Positions 17,932-27,066 are shown, counted from the first letter of the stretch. The stretch is DNA of 46,238 nt from Planctomycetaceae bacterium (GCA_002709045.1 PAPJ01000052.1:1-46238); one strand, 5' to 3'. Notes: generated by a model not told the origin, from the sequence alone. Made by a program: numbers and translations.

Positions 17932-17955
17932 CTCTAAAGAGTTCTCTGAATTATA
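17932..17955 (-). promoter_or_regulatory. Flavodoxin -10 box and palindromic operator candidate
   Basis: On the minus strand a consensus TATAAT (17955-17950) is followed three bases later by AGAGAACTCTTTAGAG (17947-17932), two overlapping inverted repeats sharing CTCT. This would cover the transcription start of the flavodoxin-iron cluster. No good -35 was found at 16-18 bases, and no canonical Fur box (GATAATGATAATCATTATC-like) is present. The palindrome is therefore a candidate site for an unknown regulator. Confidence 0.4.
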
Positions 17956-18313
17956 CCTATTTCCCCTGCACGCCGATATTCGCCACGAGAAGGAAAAAAC
18001 AACCAAGAATCACAAACCATAAAATTACGAGCAGATGAAAGATTAAAAGCATTGGTGCAACCTTAATGATACTGAGTCTCATTACCAATACATTACCCTT
18101 TAATTGCTTCTGCGGGAAGGGAGTTAGTCTATAAAAATCAATTTTATTGACGATTTCTTTTTTAAATTTGGCTCGCAGGGGTCAAAGCAGGCAAAATATC
18201 CGAATCGGACTGGCGGTTGAATCCAAGCCGCGAGCTTTAAAAGTAACAGCTGGTTGAGAACTACTGCTGTCGCTGAGAAAAAACCTTGGGGGCAGGCGAC
18301 GCAAAGATCGTAA
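17956..18313. other. Gene-free stretch between flavodoxin and second cytochrome
   Basis: About 360 bases with no convincing gene. A 73-codon minus-strand frame (18124-18345) overlaps the end of the cytochrome gene in another frame and ends in CFDPCEPNLKKK; it has no recognised domain. On the minus strand TTTTAAAGCTCGCGG and CCTGCGAGCCAAATTTAAAA form an imperfect inverted repeat (about 18157-18245), which may be a dispersed repeat or a weak terminator for the cytochrome gene. Confidence 0.4.
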
Positions 18314-21250
18314 TTACTGTACAGAAAGAAAGGCAACTTCTTCAATAATTGCTTTTAAGCGGTGGCCATCATTTCTGGTGCGCGCGATAACTTTGTCGAT
18401 TATTATTTCGTCCTGCGGAGTTAATTCACGGGCCACGGCAAAGCGGAATAGGTGAGATACAAAGGCTCGTGAAAAACGCTCACTTTCTGTAGTCAGCGAT
18501 CTTTTAAATTCCAGTATATTGTCAAATTCATGCGTTCGCATCAGCGTACCGGTCACATCGACCTCTCGTCCATTAGGATATCGCTCTCTCCAGCGTCCGG
18601 TAATATCGTAATTCTCCAGTGCAAATCCCAATGGATCTAATTTTGAGTGACAGCCGGCACACGACGGGTTTTCACGATGAGCGGCGAATTTTTCACGAAT
18701 GGTAAGATCTTTTGGTCCATCTTCTTCATTAAGTGGTGGGATATCGTTCGGCGGAGGTGACGGAGGATCATTAAAGATGACTTCCGTAATCCATACTCCA
18801 CGAGCAACCGGATGAGTCCGTTTAGGCCCGGAAGTCATACTCAGCATGGCAGCATTGGTGATGATACCGCCATACCTCTGATCCTCAATCGCAACACGTT
18901 TGAACTCCTGTGACCGCAACTGATTACGAAGACGATTATCAAATCCGTTCTGAATTTCCTGTCGGTGAACAGCCACGCTCTTTGGTTTGGGAAGAAGATT
19001 CAATCTGTCCTGCGTTTCCTGTCTCTGACGCGTCAACTCATTCTTCCGCAGATTCAACTCACGCCGTATCTCTCTTAATTCCGCTGCGATAGCTAAATAA
19101 TATTGGGATAATACTTTTAACTGTTCTTCATTACGGGCATCACGTTCCACCAGCAATGCCGCTACAACGGCTTCGGGCAATTCAACCTCTGTGGCCTTGA
19201 AATAAAAGGCATACCCACCCACTTCGTTGGAGATCTTAAAAAGTATCGTATTCTCACCTGGCGATAATTGCAGACGAAATTTATCCTGATCCGCAGCAAC
19301 GCCACGCACCATATTGCGTTCTCCGATCAGCACACCATTATGCCATAGTTTAAAGCTATCATCCGAACCAAGAGAGACTTCAATTGATCGGGCCACATCC
19401 GTCTTTACTGTTCTAAAGAGATAATGGGCACTATTACCTTCTCTGAGTTGGTGTATTTTTCCATCCACCAACTCGTTGGATAGCTCCCACCGCAATTCAC
19501 CGTATTGTTTCTCGAGATCCACGGCAGCCTCATCGACAAATGCTGTGTTATGCGCTGCATCCAAACCAGCAGCTCGAAAGGGACCAATTTTTGACCATGG
19601 CGACAACTCAAAATCAGTTTTTACCGGCTGATTCTGAGTTTCTTCCCATTTCCGCTGACCATCTTCTAGGTTAACTTTCACCAAGCCACCTGCGACCGGA
19701 TCTCTGATCGTTTTTTCAACTTCCTGCAATTGCTTATTGAATCCGTCAACAATGACCTGCTCGGCAGCAATCGCCTTATTTCGTTTATCATTCTCCTGAT
19801 TGATAGCAACTTCATCAACCGGCGGCGGCTCTAGTTTGTCTGTGTACCAACTCGTCAGAAATGGACTGTGATAACTAAAAGTCGGAGCGATGAATTCTCC
19901 TAGAGGCCGGTTTTCAACAAAAAGCCCGTCAAACAGGAGTAATGGTTCAAGGACCATCTGCACCGTAGCCGGATACTGACCATCCAGACTAAAGTACCGA
20001 TTTATACTAGGGTCTGGCGTAACCGCCATCAAAGTTTCCAACTGCATCCACTGCACCGGAAAACTGTCCATAAACCGTTCTATCTTTGGATCCTTTAGCA
20101 TCCGCGCAATCGTACTTCGCAATACATCCGGGTCACCCAACCGTCCAGCGCTCGCTAATTCAAGTAACTGTGCATCAGGGCAACTGCCCCACAATGTGTA
20201 GGAGAGACTGGCGGCCACTTCAAACTGACGTTCGCCGGAGATACCTGATCGACTGCGATAGAAAAAACGAGGTGACGACAGGACGGCTGCAACAACCTTC
20301 TTCATAGTTGCAGTCAGCCCTAAGCCGCGTGAAGTATGACTTAAAGCATAATTTGTATAGCGTTCAAGAGTCGGCTGATCGATTGGACGACGAAATGCGC
20401 GATACAAAAACACCTCAAGACGCTTGCGGATATCCTCTTCCAATATCTCGCCTTTTTGTTGCTCTGTAAATAATTGATCCCAAATGCCAATATTTTGCTG
20501 ATTGAAATCAGGGCTTTCCACAATCGACACACTGAGCCGAAAAAATGCATCTAACAACAGCGGTGACATTGTCAGAATATCTACCTGATTATCAAATCCA
20601 TGACTTGCTCGCGAGTCTTTCGGGAACGATTTGACTCCCCGCATTCCGTCAAGCGGACGTAATGTAAGTGATTCCACCCGTACTCGTTCAGGCATCATCC
20701 CGACATCCGATGTAAGATACGGGTCGTGGCGTGTCATTAGCTTTTCAGGCAACGTAAAAACATCATTCTTTAGATCAAACAGATCTTTAATGGTGTTGTT
20801 ATATTGAAACCGATTCAGGCGAGCCACTCCGTCTGCCATCACGACATTTTCGAATTCGATCTGCCGCAGCACCTCGCCCAAACTTTGAAGTAACTGACTT
20901 CGGGTATCCTCATCCAGGACGGCCACGCCTTCGGGTGGCATTGTTTTGTCAGAAACAGCATTCATCACCCGTACAATCATGCCCGGATCATTTCGCAGAT
21001 GACGAGCGTTACGTAAGGATTTGAGGTTGACGTCTGCATTTACCTCCAAGCCACCGTGACAGTCGACACAGTTCTGGGCCAATATTGACAATGCGTCCTT
21101 AACCGGATTAGCATTAGCAACGGCAGTTATATTCATAACTACAGCAATAATGACAGCGAGGTACGTTCGCGTGCAAAGCACCACAATAGATTCCTTTTTG
21201 AAAGATGCGGAGGCACCTTTATTTGTCAAATGCGTTTGATTCAGACCCAC
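18314..21250 (-). CDS. Two-heme PSD cytochrome with inserted jelly-roll-like domain
   Basis: A 978-residue exported protein of the same class as the one at 6218-8827, but longer. It starts at a GTG that overlaps the upstream DUF1552 stop, so it is translationally coupled. A long n-region precedes the hydrophobic signal (YLAVIIAVVMNITAVANA). The first heme site is C61-V-D-C-H65; the second is C864-A-G-C-H868 in the DUF1588/1585 region. The DUF1592-like part includes VFLYRAFRRPIDQPTLERY. Between about 520 and 720 is an insert resembling a galactose-binding/PA14-like jelly roll (SLGSDDSFKLWHNGVLIGE, SPGENTILFKISN). A coiled-coil stretch follows (about 735-775, many Glu/Arg/Leu). The insert suggests that this cytochrome binds a carbohydrate. 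The substrate is unknown. Confidence 0.88.
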   Translation of the reverse strand: MGLNQTHLTNKGASASFKKESIVVLCTRTYLAVIIAVVMNITAVANANPVKDALSILAQNCVDCHGGLEVNADVNLKSLRNARHLRNDPGMIVRVMNAVSDKTMPPEGVAVLDEDTRSQLLQSLGEVLRQIEFENVVMADGVARLNRFQYNNTIKDLFDLKNDVFTLPEKLMTRHDPYLTSDVGMMPERVRVESLTLRPLDGMRGVKSFPKDSRASHGFDNQVDILTMSPLLLDAFFRLSVSIVESPDFNQQNIGIWDQLFTEQQKGEILEEDIRKRLEVFLYRAFRRPIDQPTLERYTNYALSHTSRGLGLTATMKKVVAAVLSSPRFFYRSRSGISGERQFEVAASLSYTLWGSCPDAQLLELASAGRLGDPDVLRSTIARMLKDPKIERFMDSFPVQWMQLETLMAVTPDPSINRYFSLDGQYPATVQMVLEPLLLFDGLFVENRPLGEFIAPTFSYHSPFLTSWYTDKLEPPPVDEVAINQENDKRNKAIAAEQVIVDGFNKQLQEVEKTIRDPVAGGLVKVNLEDGQRKWEETQNQPVKTDFELSPWSKIGPFRAAGLDAAHNTAFVDEAAVDLEKQYGELRWELSNELVDGKIHQLREGNSAHYLFRTVKTDVARSIEVSLGSDDSFKLWHNGVLIGERNMVRGVAADQDKFRLQLSPGENTILFKISNEVGGYAFYFKATEVELPEAVVAALLVERDARNEEQLKVLSQYYLAIAAELREIRRELNLRKNELTRQRQETQDRLNLLPKPKSVAVHRQEIQNGFDNRLRNQLRSQEFKRVAIEDQRYGGIITNAAMLSMTSGPKRTHPVARGVWITEVIFNDPPSPPPNDIPPLNEEDGPKDLTIREKFAAHRENPSCAGCHSKLDPLGFALENYDITGRWRERYPNGREVDVTGTLMRTHEFDNILEFKRSLTTESERFSRAFVSHLFRFAVARELTPQDEIIIDKVIARTRNDGHRLKAIIEEVAFLSVQ

Positions 21251-22605
21251 AACTCAGAGATTCCACCCTGACTATCGGCAAAGTTATCAAGCTCTAAACC
21301 CATCATCTGAGCGAAACTCAGCCATAGATTGGAATTCAACGTACCACTCTTTACCTTCAAAAATCGCCCTTGTTTCATTTGCTTTTGGGCGTGACCAGCT
21401 ACGACCATCGGAAGATCATAGAACTGATGTGTTGAACCATCACCAAGACCGGCACCATACGCCACGATGGAATTATCCAACATGGAGGAGCCATCGGCTT
21501 CTTTAATTTCTTTCATCCGTTTTATGACATACGCATATTGCTGCATGTGGAACAAGTCAATTTTCATAACGCCTTTGTAGCCTTCACCCTTTTGATTATG
21601 CGTCATATTGTGGTGTTGTACCGGATTATCAAAGACACCTTCGTACATCAATGTTGCATCCCACCGTTCCGGTCCAATCATAAAGGTTGAAACATTGGTA
21701 ATCCCCATCTGAAAGGCCAGCAGCACCAGATCTGCCTGCAACCGTATATACTCACCTCGTGGCAAAATTTCAGTTTTTGGAATTTCTATGTCGACGTCCG
21801 CCAGTAATTGCTTCATTTTTTCGATTCGCAACTCAATATCCCGAACCATCGTCATGAATTCATCAAGTTTACGACGATCACTTACCGCGAGTTTTCTGGA
21901 CAAGGAACGGGCATCTGCCAAAACCAAATCAGTGACATTATCAATATGTTCCTGATATCCATTTCTGAGAAATAAACGATCATACAACTTCTGAGGTTCC
22001 CGAATGGATGGAGCTACTCGACCAGGACCATACCAGGAAATATTATCAAATTCGATCGGTTCCTTGGGAGCTCTAAATCCGTTGCAGCTGACTTCCAAGG
22101 TGTTGTAAATCGTATTATGGCCAACAGCATCACCAATCACCTGATCCAAGGAACGGCCATTAGGATGGCGAATACCCTGTTGTTCAGCCTGAACCGGGGA
22201 CAGACTGGTTAGGTAACAGGATGCGCCCTGAGCGTGAACATCCTGACCATTTTTATAGGTTCGTTCCAGCCCGGTGATCATTGTGACATCTTCAGCATGC
22301 TCTTTTAACGGTTGCATCGTTGGCGTAAAGTCTAAAGCATAAGCACCCGGATTATTATCAATTCGTTTTTCCTTTTTGGTTTTGTCCGCATTGAACCCAC
22401 CAACAAACCCGGGAGATTCTGCTTCCGCTTCTCCAGGAAAAAATCCACGACGCACGATCCCATTGGGGATGTACATAAACATCAGTTTTTTACTCGGGGT
22501 CACATCATCAAAAGTTCGGGACGTAGCGTGAGCCATTGAGGGTAGAAATGGCAACAACAGAGTCGCACCCTGTGCCTTTAGAAAATGACGTCGATTACCT
22601 TCCAT
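21241..22605 (-). CDS. Tat-exported DUF1552 protein, second copy
   Basis: A 454-residue DUF1552 protein. The longest frame begins at a TTG; the ATG at 22605 follows GGGGAAA and starts directly into a twin-arginine signal (GNRRHFLKAQGATLLLPF), so it is preferred. Family landmarks are MFMYIPNGIVRRGFFPG, TMITGLERTYKNGQDVHAQG, SLDQVIGD, FMIGPERWDATLMY and GLELDNFADSQGG near the end. In this pair the DUF1552 gene comes first and overlaps the cytochrome start, the reverse of the order at 4802-8827. The coupling supports a shared complex. Biochemical function is not established. Confidence 0.9.
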   Translation of the reverse strand: MEGNRRHFLKAQGATLLLPFLPSMAHATSRTFDDVTPSKKLMFMYIPNGIVRRGFFPGEAEAESPGFVGGFNADKTKKEKRIDNNPGAYALDFTPTMQPLKEHAEDVTMITGLERTYKNGQDVHAQGASCYLTSLSPVQAEQQGIRHPNGRSLDQVIGDAVGHNTIYNTLEVSCNGFRAPKEPIEFDNISWYGPGRVAPSIREPQKLYDRLFLRNGYQEHIDNVTDLVLADARSLSRKLAVSDRRKLDEFMTMVRDIELRIEKMKQLLADVDIEIPKTEILPRGEYIRLQADLVLLAFQMGITNVSTFMIGPERWDATLMYEGVFDNPVQHHNMTHNQKGEGYKGVMKIDLFHMQQYAYVIKRMKEIKEADGSSMLDNSIVAYGAGLGDGSTHQFYDLPMVVAGHAQKQMKQGRFLKVKSGTLNSNLWLSFAQMMGLELDNFADSQGGISELWV

Positions 22606-22874
22606 CACCAGAGTTTCCCCGTTGATAAGTTGCTGAAGAATTTTCAATAAGATTAATTTTAAACGGATTACCGCAATGCGTCAAAATCAGTTCATTCATC
22701 TAATAAACAATATTTACCAGACTGCTCGATTTTGATTAAAAAAATCAAATATTTGACTTCGGCCAGGGATAATTCGTCTAAAACCGAATAACTCCCGCCC
22801 GTCATTATTGGAAATTATTACTCACAAATCTCCCACCACCAAGCTTTAATACCGATTTTTACATTGATGGGGGC
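22606..22874. other. Gap upstream of the DUF1552-cytochrome pair
   Basis: AT-rich gap between two minus-strand genes with no credible ORF. A small palindrome, TTTGATTAAAAAAATCAAA (about 22733-22751), could be an operator or promoter element for the downstream DUF1552-cytochrome pair. No T-tracted terminator for the M23-like gene was seen. Confidence 0.3.
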
Positions 22875-23726
22875 TCACAGGGCATCCACAGCCCGGCGTA
22901 GAAAAGGATTTTCCTCTGGTTGAAGTAAATATCCCATGCACGGTGGGATTGGAGCATCCGGGTTATTAGGGAATAAATTCCATCGTTTATGGAACTCACG
23001 GACGACCTGCGTATTGAAGATCGAAGGAGAAATAAACCCACCCCCTCCTTCGCGTAACAAATTGAAGTGAATATGGCTCTTCTGCGCCAACAGCTTATTG
23101 TTCGGTATATACATACGTGCAATAACCTGACCTTTAATTACTTTTTGACCTGGTTTCACATAAATGAACTGTTCATACAATGCTACATTCTGAGGCCGCA
23201 CAAAAGGCTCAATACTATAGTGAAATGTAATATCTGTAGTTCCATCTTTCGCAAATGTCAGCCCAATACCATAGCGTTTATTTGCAACCACTTTTTCTAG
23301 TGCCGGTTCAAACATTGACCTTAGTTCATAGGAATAATCAACTCTGGTAACCACGCCATCAGCAACTGCATAAATAGGCGGGTAATCTTTTGCTGCGAAC
23401 TCGTTAATATTTTCTGGGATCTTGAAGTAAATATGTCCACCAGTATGCGGTCGCTCTGCCCTCCTCCCCATATACGGATGTCCCCGCCGAACGTCACTAA
23501 GATCCACTAGGAATCGTGATGGCGGAGATTTTTTGAACATCTGAATCGATGGCAGGTCTTTCAGTAATTCCTGTCGCTGGTTTGGATCTATTGATCGCGA
23601 TCTGTTATCTGTATTCGGCATGTCAGCAGGGCAGGCGACAACTGGCACCAACGCCGAAGTTAAAAAGAAACAAGCCAACGGCCGGATAAACCAGCATCTT
23701 TGACAATTTTTTCTATTATCCAACAT
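22875..23726 (-). CDS. M23-like peptidase domain lipoprotein with altered metal site
   Basis: A 283-residue protein resembling LytM/M23 endopeptidases, which cut peptidoglycan cross-links. A signal with a possible lipobox, VVAC (Cys32), suggests anchoring to a membrane. The fold elements are visible: HTGGHIYFKI (94-103), PPIYAVADGVVTRVDYSY (116-133), a GIGLTFAK/TDITFHYS pair, VKPGQKVIKGQVIA (a typical M23 hairpin) and S-H218-I-H220-F. The HxH ligands are kept, but the first motif, normally HxGxD, reads HTGGH, so zinc binding may be altered. It may be an inactive or repurposed M23 protein. It is divergent from the DUF1501 gene. Confidence 0.7.
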   Translation of the reverse strand: MLDNRKNCQRCWFIRPLACFFLTSALVPVVACPADMPNTDNRSRSIDPNQRQELLKDLPSIQMFKKSPPSRFLVDLSDVRRGHPYMGRRAERPHTGGHIYFKIPENINEFAAKDYPPIYAVADGVVTRVDYSYELRSMFEPALEKVVANKRYGIGLTFAKDGTTDITFHYSIEPFVRPQNVALYEQFIYVKPGQKVIKGQVIARMYIPNNKLLAQKSHIHFNLLREGGGGFISPSIFNTQVVREFHKRWNLFPNNPDAPIPPCMGYLLQPEENPFLRRAVDAL

Positions 23727-23934
23727 GCTTTCATTCCTAAAAATTACTTACTTCTAAAAGCTGCAAGCTTCATGCAACCAGCAAATAATCTAACATTTTG
23801 GGTGTTGTATTACACGCTGCAGCAAATCCAAGTTGCAGCAGCAACTATCGGCTTGGTAATATTAGGTATAGACAGTCAACAAATTCTGGCGATAAAGCAC
23901 TTAGATAGTGTTCCTATACATAGGAGGTTGTTCG

Positions 23935-25314
23935 ATGCTTACAATTTTTAATTCTGAGGGATCCGGTGCACGAAACTGTGACGGTGTTTCGCGTCGTAAT
24001 TTCCTAAAAGTGGGAGCCCTTGGCGGCGTCCTTTCACTGGCTGATTTAGTCCGTGCCGATGCTCAAAATGGCAACTCGAACAATCCCAAGTCCGTGATCA
24101 TGATTTATCTCGTTGGTGGTCCGCCACATCAGGATATGTTCGATCTAAAACCTGATGCACCGGCAGAAATTGCGGGGCCATGGAAACCAATCCATTCCAA
24201 TGTACCGGGTGCTGAGGTTTGCGAATTACTGCCAATGATGTCGACGCGGATGGACAAGTTCACCGTTATCCGGTCACTCAACGATGCTCAGGCGGGGCAC
24301 GATGCAATCCAGTGTTACACCGGACGGACCCATGCCGCCCCCGTACCTGCGGGTGGATGGCCGCAGTTCGGATCCATTGTTAATAAGATTCAGGGGCAGG
24401 CTAATCCGAGCACACCTGGGTTTGTCAGTCTGTGCTATACCTGCACACATGGCCCGTACAACGAACCGGGCCCTGGTTTTCTGGGAGCTCCATTCACCGG
24501 CTTTCGTCCCCTAGGTGACACGCGCCGTGATATGACTCTTAAAGGTATCACCACAGATCGCCTTGGAAACCGTGAACAACTACTCTCGAGTCTTGATAGC
24601 TTCCGCCGCGAAGCAGATTCCAGCAGACAAATGGAGGGCCTCGACACATTCACTCAGCAGGCAATGGGGATTTTAACCAGTTCCAAACTGGCAGAGGCTC
24701 TGGATCTATCTAATGAATCCATTGAGACACGTGAACGCTACGGAGAGGGAGATCCAAATATCAGGATCGATGCCAATGGTGCGCCGCGTGTACCCCAAAG
24801 TTTTTTAGCGGCCCGTCGTTTGATTGAAGCTGGTGCTCGTGTGGTGACTGTAAACTACAGCAAGTGGGACTGGCACGGCGGTATGAATACAGAGGGACGG
24901 GTCGATAACAGAATTTTCACCCGGGAAAAGGAGGATTTCCCGATCTTTGATAAGGCAATCACGGCTTTAATTGATGATCTTCATGCACGTGGCCTGGACA
25001 AGGACACCGCCGTTCTTGTCTGGGGTGAATTCGGGCGAACGCCAAAAATCAGCTCTAGTGTGGGTCGTGACCACTGGCCTCGTGTTGCCTGTGCATTAAT
25101 GGCCGGTGGTGGCATGCGTCATGGACAGGTGATTGGAGCCACTGACAATCAGGCCGCTGAACCCGCAGACCGTCCGGTTGCTTTCCAGGAAGTTTTTGCA
25201 ACGCTCTACCAACACCTTGGTGTCGATCCCCGCACTGCTACGATAGACGATCTTCATGGGCGGCCTCAGTATCTGGTGGACCAGGGAAGATTACCTATCG
25301 CTGAGTTAATCTAG
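23935..25314 (+). CDS. Tat-exported DUF1501 protein
   Basis: A 459-residue DUF1501 (PF07394) protein, a sulfatase/alkaline-phosphatase-superfamily relative common in planctomycetes. A GTG 27 bases upstream would lengthen the frame, but the ATG at 23935 has a textbook AGGAGG upstream and is chosen. The Tat signal is SRRNFLKVGALGG. The motifs are VIMIYLVGGPPHQDMFDLKPDAPAEIAGPW, near the N-terminus, and VWGEFGRTP...GRDHWP near residue 380, both conserved in the family. Function is unknown. It is divergent from the M23-like gene, with a 208-base gap that shows GCTGCAGC/GTTGCAGC repeats but no clear promoter. Confidence 0.92.
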   Translation: MLTIFNSEGSGARNCDGVSRRNFLKVGALGGVLSLADLVRADAQNGNSNNPKSVIMIYLVGGPPHQDMFDLKPDAPAEIAGPWKPIHSNVPGAEVCELLPMMSTRMDKFTVIRSLNDAQAGHDAIQCYTGRTHAAPVPAGGWPQFGSIVNKIQGQANPSTPGFVSLCYTCTHGPYNEPGPGFLGAPFTGFRPLGDTRRDMTLKGITTDRLGNREQLLSSLDSFRREADSSRQMEGLDTFTQQAMGILTSSKLAEALDLSNESIETRERYGEGDPNIRIDANGAPRVPQSFLAARRLIEAGARVVTVNYSKWDWHGGMNTEGRVDNRIFTREKEDFPIFDKAITALIDDLHARGLDKDTAVLVWGEFGRTPKISSSVGRDHWPRVACALMAGGGMRHGQVIGATDNQAAEPADRPVAFQEVFATLYQHLGVDPRTATIDDLHGRPQYLVDQGRLPIAELI

Positions 25315-25421
25315 AACACATTCTAAAGCGTCACGTTCCCGGCCAAATTATTTTTACTGAACCGAGGGAAAACGGGAATCAATCAATCCCGCTGACAACG
25401 GATAAAATCGAATTCCGTAAC

Positions 25422-25988
25422 TTACGAATTGCGCGGTGGTAATTCAAGAGAGTCCGATGAAAACTCATTCGGTGCTTGCTGCGGACGATCAAATCGATCA
25501 TGCAGTTTCAACAATTGGTCTTCATTCAAAAACTGCAACGCCCATTTATCAAAGTCTTCACTTACTTCGTAATACTGGGAACAGGCATGATCATCAGCCT
25601 CTTTCTCAAGTTTATTGCTACTCTTAAGTTTCTGTCTTAGCGACCATTTGAAGTACTTTCTCACATAAAACCACATCATGCCGCCTATCAAACCAAAGAA
25701 GCCCGCAAAAGCTAAACAAACAGGCGACCATTGCCAATACGTTTCCAGTTCATGAGGCAAGAGAAATATGCCCACACCGCCCAACAACAACGTACCGAAT
25801 AATAAACCATTCATCCAGGGAACCACCTCTCCGGGAAGAAACATGCGAAAACCACATTTACGACACAAATATCTTGGTGTACCATCCCTCTCGCTTTCGA
25901 GATAAAATTGCGAATGTACATAACACTTAGCACACCAATATGCATGACGATTTGAAATACAATGATTAATCTCCGGCAATTCTCTCAT
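25422..25988 (-). CDS. Zinc-ribbon membrane protein, hypothetical
   Basis: A 188-residue protein of unknown function. The N-terminal half has two CxxC pairs, C19-A-K-C22 and C42-R-K-C45, typical of a zinc ribbon. Two membrane segments follow at about residues 60-78 (GLLFGTLLLGGVGIFLLP) and 89-108 (VCLAFAGFFGLIGGMMWFYV). The C-terminal part is charged and cytoplasmic by prediction (basic KYFKWSLRQKLK after the second helix). It is alone on its strand and convergent with the DUF1501 gene. It could be a regulator or sensor at the membrane, but nothing in the sequence settles this. Confidence 0.7.
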   Translation of the reverse strand: MRELPEINHCISNRHAYWCAKCYVHSQFYLESERDGTPRYLCRKCGFRMFLPGEVVPWMNGLLFGTLLLGGVGIFLLPHELETYWQWSPVCLAFAGFFGLIGGMMWFYVRKYFKWSLRQKLKSSNKLEKEADDHACSQYYEVSEDFDKWALQFLNEDQLLKLHDRFDRPQQAPNEFSSDSLELPPRNS

Positions 25989-26083
25989 GCATAGGCCTTT
26001 CTTCGTAACTATTACTAGTGTGGCGAGAAGATTAACTTAACAAACCGTAAATTCCTTTCACACAAAAATCCAGAATTACTTCG

Positions 26084-27028
26084 ATGACACGTATACTTCG
26101 TATTGCCGCTGCCCAAAGCGGACCGGTACCGAAAAATGAAACTCGAGAAGAGACACTAAGTCGCCTGATTAGGATGTTGCGTAAAGCTGCTGACCAAAAA
26201 GCGGAACTTATTGTTTTTACAGAATGCGCTTTAACACCTTTTTTTCCTCACTGGTGGATTGAAGATGAAGCTGAACTCGACGCTTATTACGATAGCGTCG
26301 TACCAGGTGTTTCAACGCAGGCCTTATTTGAGGAAGCCCGGAAACTGGGGATTGGTGTTCATCTTGGCTATGCCGAACTGTGCCAAAACACTGATCAAAA
26401 GCGACGGTTTAACAGCAGTGTTCTTGTCAACCAAGAGGGCGAGACGGTGGGACGATTTCGCAAGGTTCATCTACCCGGACACGCAGAACATCGTCCAGAT
26501 AACCCGTTTCAAAATCTGGAAAAAAGATATTTCGAAGTCGGCGATCTTGGATTTCCAACATGGAATGCGTTTGGCGGGGTGGTTGGCATGTGTATTTGTA
26601 ACGACCGCCGCTGGTCAGAAACCTACCGAGTACTAGCTCTAGGGGGAGCCGAATTAATTTTGCTTGGTTACAATACGCCTGACCATATACCTGAGCACCC
26701 CGAGCTTGACCGGCTTGTTGATTTTCAACATCAATTATGCATGCAAGCGGGAGCTTATCAAAATGGCTGTTGGGTTGTGGCCGTTGGTAAGGCTGGCTTG
26801 GAAGAAGGCGTCAGTCAAATTGGTCTCACTTCGATTATCGCTCCATCCGGTGAGATTGTAGCTCAGTCAAAGACCAGAGGTGACGAACTGGTGATACACG
26901 ACTGCGACCTGGACGCCACAACTGTCTATAAAAAAGCAATGTTTAACTTTGAAGCGAACCGCTCTCCCGAACACTACAGAGCGATTACTGAGCAACGCGG
27001 CGTCAAGACACCTGAATCAGTTCAATAA
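26084..27028 (+). CDS. N-carbamoyl-D-amino-acid hydrolase (nitrilase superfamily)
   Basis: A 314-residue cytoplasmic amidohydrolase. It hydrolyses N-carbamoyl-D-amino acids to D-amino acids, carbon dioxide and ammonia. The Glu-Lys-Cys triad is Glu47 (VFTECALTPFF), Lys127 (RFRKVHLPG) and Cys172 (MCICNDRRWSETYRV), at the same numbers as in the characterised Agrobacterium D-carbamoylases. The CNDRRWxE motif and GYNTP are specific to this family within the nitrilase superfamily, which makes the assignment firm. No hydantoinase gene is near, so the in vivo source of carbamoyl substrate (pyrimidine or hydantoin breakdown) is open. No membrane or signal segment is present. Confidence 0.88.
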   Translation: MTRILRIAAAQSGPVPKNETREETLSRLIRMLRKAADQKAELIVFTECALTPFFPHWWIEDEAELDAYYDSVVPGVSTQALFEEARKLGIGVHLGYAELCQNTDQKRRFNSSVLVNQEGETVGRFRKVHLPGHAEHRPDNPFQNLEKRYFEVGDLGFPTWNAFGGVVGMCICNDRRWSETYRVLALGGAELILLGYNTPDHIPEHPELDRLVDFQHQLCMQAGAYQNGCWVVAVGKAGLEEGVSQIGLTSIIAPSGEIVAQSKTRGDELVIHDCDLDATTVYKKAMFNFEANRSPEHYRAITEQRGVKTPESVQ

Positions 27029-27066
27029 CCAGACTGAATTCACCAACGCATACATGCCAGCAACGG

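Noticed and set aside
17903..17990. Fur box upstream of flavodoxin
   Set aside because: No 7-1-7 or 6-1-6 match to the Fur consensus; only a partial GATGATTTTACTTAGATAA was seen.
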